From Acidimicrobiia bacterium (lineage in GTDB: Bacteria; Actinomycetota; Acidimicrobiia; IMCC26256; PALSA-555): DNA of 46,914 nt. The notes below the pieces were generated by a model that was given only the letters and a program-made list of their open reading frames with translations, did no database searches and was not told the origin of the DNA. The position numbers and the translations under genes are program-made. Below, piece by piece: positions 34,956 through 41,217 of the stretch; position 1 is the stretch's first letter, and every line of letters begins with the position of its first letter. Where the stretch lies: positions 1 to 46,914 of the forward strand of contig DASZJD010000063.1 in assembly GCA_035948415.1 (NCBI GenBank). The letters are read 5' to 3'.

Positions 34956-35747
34956 CTAGCCCGGGCCGAGGAGGTCGCGGAACCGGTCGAGGAGCCCGTC
35001 GACCCCGGCGCCGTGCAGGGTCATCCCGCCGTCCACGACCAGGTTCTGGCCGGTCACGAAGCGGGCCCGGTCCGAGCAGAGGAAGACCACGACGTCGGCG
35101 ATGTCCTCGGGCCGCCCGATCCGGGCCAGCGGCGTCTTGGCCTCCATGTGCGGCACGGTCCAGTCGAAGCCTCGGAGCAGCACGTCGGTGAGGCCGGTGT
35201 GGATCATCCCGGGCGAGACCGCGTTCACGCGGACCGTGGGCGCGTACTCGAGCGCCGCGGTCGCGGTGAGGGCGGCCACCCCGGCCTTCGCCGCCGCGTA
35301 CGGCGCCTCCCCGGCGGCCGGCCGGGTGCCGCTGATCGACGCCGTGCTCACGATCGCGCCGCCACCGCTCTCGACGATGAGCGGCGCGCCGACCCGCATC
35401 CCGTAGAAGACCCCGCCGAGGTTGAGCCGCACGACCCGATCCCACTCGTCGACGTCCCACTCGTGGATCGGCGCCAGGTTCGAGCCCCCCGCGTTGTTGA
35501 AGAGCAGCGTCAGGCCGCCGAGTCCGTCGGCCGCGTCGCGGATCGCGCCCGCCAGCGCGGCGGGGTCGGTGACGTCCACCGCGAAGGCCGGCCCGTCGAG
35601 CTCGCGAGCGGTCTCGGCGGCGCCGTCACCGTCCACGTCCAGCACCGCGACCGCGGCGCCCTCGGCGGCCATCGCCCGGCAGGTGGCCCGCCCGATTCCC
35701 GACGCCCCGCCGGTGACGACGGCCCGGTGGCCGTCCAGCAGTCCCAT
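34956..35747 (-). CDS. Classical short-chain dehydrogenase/reductase
   Basis: A 263-residue SDR. The cofactor motif is GGASGIGRAT near residues 13-22, Asp in VLDVDGDG marks NAD preference, followed by NNAG, the catalytic Ser in VSTASISGTRPAAGEAPYAAAKAG with the YxxxK pair, and VNAVSPGMIHTGL. The C terminus shows the usual RIGRPEDIADVVVFLCSDRARFVTGQNLVVDGG. Length and order are normal. Substrate is not predictable. ATG start; 99 bp separate it from the end of the LCP gene upstream on the same strand. A partial palindrome, GACCATCATGGCC, lies 27 bp upstream of the start. Confidence 0.9.
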   Translation of the reverse strand: MGLLDGHRAVVTGGASGIGRATCRAMAAEGAAVAVLDVDGDGAAETARELDGPAFAVDVTDPAALAGAIRDAADGLGGLTLLFNNAGGSNLAPIHEWDVDEWDRVVRLNLGGVFYGMRVGAPLIVESGGGAIVSTASISGTRPAAGEAPYAAAKAGVAALTATAALEYAPTVRVNAVSPGMIHTGLTDVLLRGFDWTVPHMEAKTPLARIGRPEDIADVVVFLCSDRARFVTGQNLVVDGGMTLHGAGVDGLLDRFRDLLGPG

Positions 35748-35846
35748 GCTCCGCTCCGGTGTCAGCCGCCGCTGACCATCATGGCCGCTCGACCCGACGG
35801 CGGTCGCGGGCGCGGCGCGGTCGGGCGTCGCGGCGGGACGGCGGGC

Positions 35847-36959
35847 TCAGCAGGGGGCGGTGCGGAGCGCGGGCGGCCCGAGGGCGCTCTGGTTCGCGAT
35901 CGTGGCCTGGCCGACGCCGGTGACCGGGACGCCGCCGGACCCGGAGGACCGGGTGGACTGGCCGGGGATCACGACCTTGCCGCCGGACACCGAGGGGTTG
36001 TTCCCGATCCCGGTGCCGCCGAGCCGGGTGATCATCGGGTCGGCGTCCGGCTCCTGGAGGTAGAGCACGCTCTGGCCCTGCTGGTCCGGGCCCTCGGCCG
36101 AGGGCACGGTCCGGAACTCGACGTGCTTGGAATCGTTGGGGTTCACGCCGAGGAACGTGTCCACCAGCGTCAGCACGTCGTTGCGGGAGAGGCTGGCGTC
36201 GATGGTCAGGTTCTCGAGCACCCGGTTGACGATGGCGTTGGCGGTGAACGGGTTGTCGCGGGCCTTGGAGGCGGCCAGGCTCCCGAGCCGGCGGGTGAAG
36301 TCCTGCTGGCGGGCGATGCGGTCGATGTCGGGGACGGCGTCGGCGGTGAGCCAGGCCTGCCGGCGCTGGCTGTAGTAGGTGAGCGTCCGGGAGCGCACGT
36401 ACTGCAGGGCGTCGTAGCCGGTGAAGCTCTTGCAGCCGGCGAGCGGTGAGTAGAAGCCGGCCTTGTCGTCTCGGGCCGGGTACGGGACATAGACGGGCAC
36501 GGTCCCGATCGCGTCGACCACGCCCTTGAAGCCCTTGTAGTCGACCTGCACGTAGTGGTTGATGTCGATCCCAAAGTCGGCCTTCATGGTGTCGATGACC
36601 TTCTGGGGCCCGCCGTTGTTGGCCGCGTTGATCTTGGCCATCCCTTGGCCCGGTATGCGGACCCAGAGGTCCCGCGGGAACGAGACGATGAGCGCGTGGC
36701 GCTGGCCGGGATCGACTCGGACCACCCACATGGTGTCCGAGAGGTTGTCGAGGGCTTGACTGTCGGCGCCCAAGACGAGGAAGTTCAAGGGCCCGCTCGA
36801 CGCGACTGCGGTGTGGACGCGCACGCGCTTGGCGGCTGCCAGCTTCACGTCGATCACGTAGTTGACGGCGACGACGGCCCCGACCATCGCCAGCGACGCG
36901 ACAACGAGTGCGATGAGGAGCCTGCCGCCGAACGCGCGCACCGCGCTGCGTCGACGCAT
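35847..36959 (-). CDS. LytR-CpsA-Psr (LCP) family cell-wall glycopolymer ligase
   Basis: A 370-residue membrane-anchored enzyme that attaches lipid-linked glycopolymer to peptidoglycan outside the cell. One membrane helix (about residues 13-35) precedes the LCP domain. Conserved marks are FLVLGADSQ, SDTMWVVRVDP, SFPRDLWV (with the Arg/Asp pair that binds pyrophosphate), KINAANNGGPQKVIDTM, VDYKGFKGVVDAIG and YVRSRT, where a further Arg contacts the lipid phosphate. The C-terminal tail is Ser/Gly-rich and ends in Cys. It would act last in the pathway served by the glycosyltransferases here. A possible leaderless promoter lies just upstream. Confidence 0.93.
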   Translation of the reverse strand: MRRRSAVRAFGGRLLIALVVASLAMVGAVVAVNYVIDVKLAAAKRVRVHTAVASSGPLNFLVLGADSQALDNLSDTMWVVRVDPGQRHALIVSFPRDLWVRIPGQGMAKINAANNGGPQKVIDTMKADFGIDINHYVQVDYKGFKGVVDAIGTVPVYVPYPARDDKAGFYSPLAGCKSFTGYDALQYVRSRTLTYYSQRRQAWLTADAVPDIDRIARQQDFTRRLGSLAASKARDNPFTANAIVNRVLENLTIDASLSRNDVLTLVDTFLGVNPNDSKHVEFRTVPSAEGPDQQGQSVLYLQEPDADPMITRLGGTGIGNNPSVSGGKVVIPGQSTRSSGSGGVPVTGVGQATIANQSALGPPALRTAPC

Positions 36960-36966
36960 CGGGCCC

Positions 36967-36972
36967 AGGATA
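36967..36972 (-). promoter_or_regulatory. Candidate -10 box for leaderless LCP transcript
   Basis: Read on the - strand, TATCCT ends 7 nt before the ATG at 36959, the spacing expected of a leaderless actinobacterial message. No clear -35 or ribosome site is seen in this gap. By-eye prediction. Confidence 0.35.
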
Positions 36973-37148
36973 GAGAATCGGTCTCCGCGCGCCCGGCACG
37001 GTCCGCTGGCTCCGCACCGCGCGTCGAGGGATCGGGTCGCGTCGGTCGAGGTGCCGCGCCGGGCGCGCGACCCCGACCGCGGACCGGCGCCACCACCGAC
37101 GTCCCTCGTCGCGCGCTCGCCCCGTCGCCGGCCACGACGGCCCGGCCC

Positions 37149-37184
37149 AAATATCTACTCAGTTCTTCATGCTAACATATCAAC
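37149..37184 (+). promoter_or_regulatory. AT-rich promoter/operator in front of arsR-nicO
   Basis: This roughly 36 bp stretch is the most AT-rich of the region and abuts the ATG of the ArsR-family gene. TAACAT (37173-37178), 6 nt before the ATG, fits a -10 box with a near-leaderless start. ArsR repressors usually bind AT-rich imperfect palindromes over their own promoter; I do not find a clean palindrome here, so the operator is inferred from position. Confidence 0.4.
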
Positions 37185-37541
37185 ATGGGTGAAGGGCACG
37201 ACGTCGATCTCGCACTGATGGCGCCCGCGACCGCGCACGCGGTGGCGTCGACGATGCAGGCGCTCGCGACCCCGAGCCGGGTCCGAATCCTCAGCCGTCT
37301 GGCCGCCGGCGCGTGCTCGGTCGGCGACCTCGCCGACGCCCTCGGCATGGAGCAGTCGGCGGTCTCGCAGCAGCTCCGGCTGCTGCGGCACCTCAACCTC
37401 GTGGTCGGGGAACGGCGGGGCCGTCACGTCGTGTACGAGCTCCACGACGACCACGTCGGCGTCCTGCTGGCCCAAGCGGTCTCGCACGCCCAGCACCTCC
37501 GCCCCGAGCTGGCGCGGCCGGAAGTCGCCGAGTCGGCGTGA
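37185..37541 (+). CDS. ArsR/SmtB-family metal-responsive repressor
   Basis: A 118-residue winged-helix protein: MQALATPSRVRILSRLAAGACSVGDLADALGMEQSAVSQQLRLLRHLNLVVGERRGRHVVYELHDDHV. The recognition helix is QSAVSQQLRLLRHL and the wing RRGRHVVYEL. The Asp/His content of the last helix (HDDHVGVLLAQAVSHAQH) fits the alpha-5 metal site of the Zn/Ni/Co sensors of the SmtB, CzrA and NmtR group. GTGA overlap with the transporter gene shows they form one unit. By this layout the repressor should release its promoter when nickel, cobalt or zinc is high. Confidence 0.92.
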   Translation: MGEGHDVDLALMAPATAHAVASTMQALATPSRVRILSRLAAGACSVGDLADALGMEQSAVSQQLRLLRHLNLVVGERRGRHVVYELHDDHVGVLLAQAVSHAQHLRPELARPEVAESA

Positions 37542-38272
37542 GCGCCACCCCGGCGCTGCTCGCCGCCGCCGGCGTGGCCGTCGGTCACGCGGTGCTTCCC
37601 GACCACTGGGTCCCGCTCGCCGTCGTCGGCCGCACGCAGCGGTACTCGCTCGGCCGGGTGACACGCCTCGCCAGCCTCGCCGGCGTCGCCCACGTCCTCA
37701 CGTCGCTCGTCGTCGGCGCGCTGGTCATCGCGGTCGGGCTGCAGTTCCGGTCCGTCGTCGAGGGCGCGCAGAATCTCGTGGTTGGCGCCGCGCTCGTCAT
37801 CACCGGCCTGGCGCTCGGCGCGGTCGAGGTCGTGGCCTCGCGCCACCACGGCCACGGCCACGGGATAGGGCACGACGTTCCCCGCGCGCCGGCGGCGCAC
37901 GAGCCCCGCGATGACCCGGGCACCCCGGGCGGGCACGCTGTCCAACCACCCCGGCGCGAGCGGACGCCGGGCCGACCCGAGCGCCGCCTGCGCGGGGCCG
38001 CCGCGGTGATGGTCCCGTTCGGCGCCGCCGCGTCACCCGACCTGACGATCCTGCCCGTCTTCCTGGCCGCGACGACCGCCGGCGTCGCGGCCTCCATCGG
38101 CACGCTGCTGGTCTTCGCGCTCGTGACGGTCGTGACGATCGTGGCCCTGACGATCTCGGCGAGCCTCGGCGGACGCCAGATCCAGGCGGGGTGGCTCGAC
38201 CGGTGGGGCAACGCGGGCACGGCGGCGGTCCTCGTCGTCGTGGGTGCCCTGGTCCTGACCGGCGTCATCTGA
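37538..38272 (+). CDS. NicO/HoxN-like nickel-cobalt transporter
   Basis: A 244-residue membrane protein with about six helices. GHAVLPDHWVPLAVVGR near the N terminus is the HX4DH metal motif of the NiCoT/NicO and UreH group. A His-rich, disordered cytoplasmic loop follows (SRHHGHGHGIGHDVP, then Arg/Pro/His sequence to about residue 145), a hallmark of RcnA-like efflux proteins. A second helical bundle ends the protein. Coupling to an ArsR sensor favours metal efflux or controlled transport of Ni or Co rather than uptake for an enzyme, since no urease or hydrogenase gene is near. Confidence 0.82.
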   Translation: MSATPALLAAAGVAVGHAVLPDHWVPLAVVGRTQRYSLGRVTRLASLAGVAHVLTSLVVGALVIAVGLQFRSVVEGAQNLVVGAALVITGLALGAVEVVASRHHGHGHGIGHDVPRAPAAHEPRDDPGTPGGHAVQPPRRERTPGRPERRLRGAAAVMVPFGAAASPDLTILPVFLAATTAGVAASIGTLLVFALVTVVTIVALTISASLGGRQIQAGWLDRWGNAGTAAVLVVVGALVLTGVI

Positions 38273-38414
38273 CCGGGCGCCGCGACCTCGGACTCCCGCT
38301 CCCGGCACCCAGAAGACGGCGGCGTCGCCGCACCGCCCCGAATCGGTGCCGTTCCCTCGTCCCCGGCGCCGACCATCATGGTCGTTCGGCTGAGGTCGGG
38401 AGCTGACCGGCGCC

Positions 38415-40991
38415 ATGTGGAACGCCACCGTGAAGGGCATCGTCGGGCGCCGCGTGCGCCTGGCCCTCACCACGCTGGCGGTGGTGCTCGGGGTCGCCTT
38501 CGTGAGCGGGACGTTCACGTTGACCGACACGCTCAACCACTCGTTCCGGGGGGTCTTCAGCCAGACGCTCGCCGGCGTCGACCTCGTGGTCCGCCGAACG
38601 GTGCCCTTCGGCGGCGGCGGAACCCCGGACCGGCAGCGGTTCCCCGCCACCGAGGTCGCGCCGGCGCGCGCCGTCCCGGGCGTCGGCGCCGCCGACGGGT
38701 TCGTGGACGGGTACGCCCAGTTTGTCGACCGGGCCGGCCACGCGATCCAGAACACCGGTGCCCCCACGATCGGAATCGCCTGGGCCCAGACGGGGTCCCA
38801 CGGGCCGCTGCGGCTCGTCAGCGACGGGCCTCGGCGGAGCCGCGCCCCCAGCCGAGCGGGCGAGGTGGCGATGGACGTCGGGACCGCCCGCCGCCACGGC
38901 TTCCGGGTCGGCGACCACGTCGACGTCCTGCTCCAAGGCCCGAAGCAGCGGTTCGTGATCGTGGGCCTCTTCGGCGTCGGCGACCGGCGCGACCTCGGCG
39001 CGGTGACGTTCGCGGCGTTCGACCTCGGAACCGCCCAGCAGGTCTTCGCCGCGCCCGGCCAGCTCGACGCCATCAACGTGACGGCGGCGCCGAACGCCGG
39101 CCTCGACGCGCTCCGGACTCGTCTCCAGGTGGCGCTCGGGCCCGGGTTCGAGGTGTCCCCGGCGGCCCAGGTCGCCCGAGACCGCGGCCAGGTGGTCCTG
39201 AACTTCCTCGACCTGCTCACCCGGCTCCTCTTGGGGTTCGCGGCCATCGGGATGGTCGTGGCGGCGTTCATCATCTTCAACACCTTCACGATCCTCGTCA
39301 CACAGCGCACGCGAGAGCTCGGGCTCCTGCGCGCCATGGGCGCGAGCGGGACCCAGGTCGTGATCTCAGTCCTGGCCGAGGCGGCCGCCATCGGCCTCGC
39401 GGGCGCGGCCGCAGGGCTCGGGGCCGGCTACGGCCTCGCCGCCCTCCTGTTGTCGCTGGCGAGCCGGTTCGGTCTCGAGGTCCCGAGCCAGCCGGTGACG
39501 CTGGAAGGACGGACCGTCGCCGCCGCGCTCCTCGTCGGCGTCGGCGCCACGGTGGTGTCCTCGCTCTGGCCGGCGCTCCGGGCCGCGCGCACGCCGCCGA
39601 TCGCGGCGACGACCGACGTCGGGCCGACCCGCGCTCGCCCGCTGCGCCGGCGCGTGCTGCTCGGCGCCGCTGCGCTCGCGGCCAGCGTCCCGCTGCTGCT
39701 GATCGGGCTGGACCGCACCCAGTACCAGTCGGACGTGCTGCGCGAGATCGGGTGGGTCGCGCTCGGCGCCCTGCTCGTCATGGTCGGCGTGCTCCTCGTC
39801 CTGGCCGCGGTGGTGAGGCCGCTGGTCGCGACGCTGGCGCGGCCGCTGCGAGCGCCACGGATCCCCGGCGTGCTGGCACGCGCCAACGCGGCGCGCAACC
39901 CTCGACGCACCGCCGCGACGGCCTCGGCGCTCGTGATCGGCCTGGCCCTCGTCGGGCTCGTCGCGACCTTCGGCGATTCGGCCAAGACCTCGGTCCGTCG
40001 GGCCGTCGCCCAAGGGATCCGCGCCGACGTCGTGCTCAAGGCGCAGCAGTTCGCGACGTTCTCGCCCGAGGTGGGTCAGCGGGTGGCCCGACTCTCCGCG
40101 GTGGCGGCCGTCACCGCGTTCCGGTTCGGCTACGGGCGCGTGCCGGTCGGTGGCAACGCGGAGGCCGTCGCCGGCGCCGATCCCGCGCACCTGGCGCAGG
40201 TCGTCAACCTGCGCCTGCGCCACGGCGGGATCGGCGCCATGGGCGACGACGGGGTCCTCGTCGCCGCCGATTCGAGCCGTCAGTACGGGCTCGCCGTCGG
40301 TGACCGCGTTGACATGCAGTTTCAGCAGGGGACGGCGTCACTTCGCGTCGCCGGCGTCTACGACCAGCGGGACTTCACCGGCGGGTTCCCCGTCGGGTTC
40401 ATCGTCACGCAACGCGCGTTCGAGCAGGGATTCGGCACGAAGGTCCTCGACACGCTCGTGTACGTGCGAGCGAAGCCGGGCGAGGCCGGCGTCGCCGCGA
40501 CCACGGTGCGCCGGACCCTCGCCTCCAGCTTCCCGAACATCAACGTGTTCACCCGCCACCAGTACCAGGCCGACCAGGAGCGGGCGATCAACCGCTTCCT
40601 CGCGGTGACGGTCGCCCTGCTCATGCTCTCCGAGATCATCGCCGTGCTGGGCATCGTGAACACGCTGGCGCTCTCGGTCTTCGAGCGAACGCACGAGCTC
40701 GGCCTGCTCCGCGTCGTCGGCATGTCGCGACGCCAGCTGCGTCGCATGATTCGCGACGAATCGGTGATCGTGGCGACGATCGGCGGGCTCGTCGGCACCG
40801 GCCTCGGGCTGTTCTGGGGCTGGATCTTCGCGTTCGCCCTCCGACCCCAAGGCGTCACCGTGATCAGCTTCCCCGTCGTCCAGCTCGTCGTGTTCGTCGC
40901 GATCTCGATGCTCGCGGGCGTGGTCGCCGCGCTGACCCCGGCGTGGCGGGCCGCGCACCTCGACACCCTCGAGGCCATCGCCGCCGAGTGA
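38415..40991 (+). CDS. FtsX/MacB-type ABC transporter permease (two-domain)
   Basis: An 858-residue protein with two FtsX-type units. Helix 1 (residues about 14-34) precedes a periplasmic MacB-like core, then a three-helix bundle with AAFIIFNTFTILVTQRTRELGLLRAMGAS near residues 275-305. The second half repeats the plan: FERTHELGLLRVVGMSRRQLRRMIRDES and a terminal bundle with LTPAWRAAHLDTLEAIAAE. The RTRELGLLRAMGAS and RTHELGLLRVVGMS segments are the coupling helices for an ATPase, but no ATP-binding gene is in the neighbourhood, so it is an orphan here. Such permeases export lipids, lipoproteins or peptides by mechanotransmission. ATG start at 38415; a perfect palindrome lies 31 bp before it. 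Confidence 0.9.
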   Translation: MWNATVKGIVGRRVRLALTTLAVVLGVAFVSGTFTLTDTLNHSFRGVFSQTLAGVDLVVRRTVPFGGGGTPDRQRFPATEVAPARAVPGVGAADGFVDGYAQFVDRAGHAIQNTGAPTIGIAWAQTGSHGPLRLVSDGPRRSRAPSRAGEVAMDVGTARRHGFRVGDHVDVLLQGPKQRFVIVGLFGVGDRRDLGAVTFAAFDLGTAQQVFAAPGQLDAINVTAAPNAGLDALRTRLQVALGPGFEVSPAAQVARDRGQVVLNFLDLLTRLLLGFAAIGMVVAAFIIFNTFTILVTQRTRELGLLRAMGASGTQVVISVLAEAAAIGLAGAAAGLGAGYGLAALLLSLASRFGLEVPSQPVTLEGRTVAAALLVGVGATVVSSLWPALRAARTPPIAATTDVGPTRARPLRRRVLLGAAALAASVPLLLIGLDRTQYQSDVLREIGWVALGALLVMVGVLLVLAAVVRPLVATLARPLRAPRIPGVLARANAARNPRRTAATASALVIGLALVGLVATFGDSAKTSVRRAVAQGIRADVVLKAQQFATFSPEVGQRVARLSAVAAVTAFRFGYGRVPVGGNAEAVAGADPAHLAQVVNLRLRHGGIGAMGDDGVLVAADSSRQYGLAVGDRVDMQFQQGTASLRVAGVYDQRDFTGGFPVGFIVTQRAFEQGFGTKVLDTLVYVRAKPGEAGVAATTVRRTLASSFPNINVFTRHQYQADQERAINRFLAVTVALLMLSEIIAVLGIVNTLALSVFERTHELGLLRVVGMSRRQLRRMIRDESVIVATIGGLVGTGLGLFWGWIFAFALRPQGVTVISFPVVQLVVFVAISMLAGVVAALTPAWRAAHLDTLEAIAAE

Positions 40992-40993
40992 CG

Positions 40994-41007
40994 CGCCCCG
41001 TCGGGCG
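40994..41007 (+). terminator. Short hairpin after the permease gene
   Basis: CGCCC-CGTC-GGGCG forms a 5 bp stem with a 4 nt loop directly behind the permease stop. No T-run follows. It may be a weak intrinsic terminator; short GC stems like this are frequent by chance in such DNA. Confidence 0.25.
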
Positions 41008-41217
41008 AACCGTCGCGGATCGACCGGGCGTGCACGAGTTGCCGGCGGCGATCACCGACGTCGCGACGCACGGCACCGGCCATCGAGCCCGTGAGCCAGT
41101 CGACGAGCGGCACCCCCGCTCCGCGGCGGCCGGCGCCGCTTGTCGCCACTGCCCGACGCACGATCCGGCAGGTCGGCGCGATACTGTCCCGGGCAATCAG
41201 GCTGGGGGTGAGAGCTG

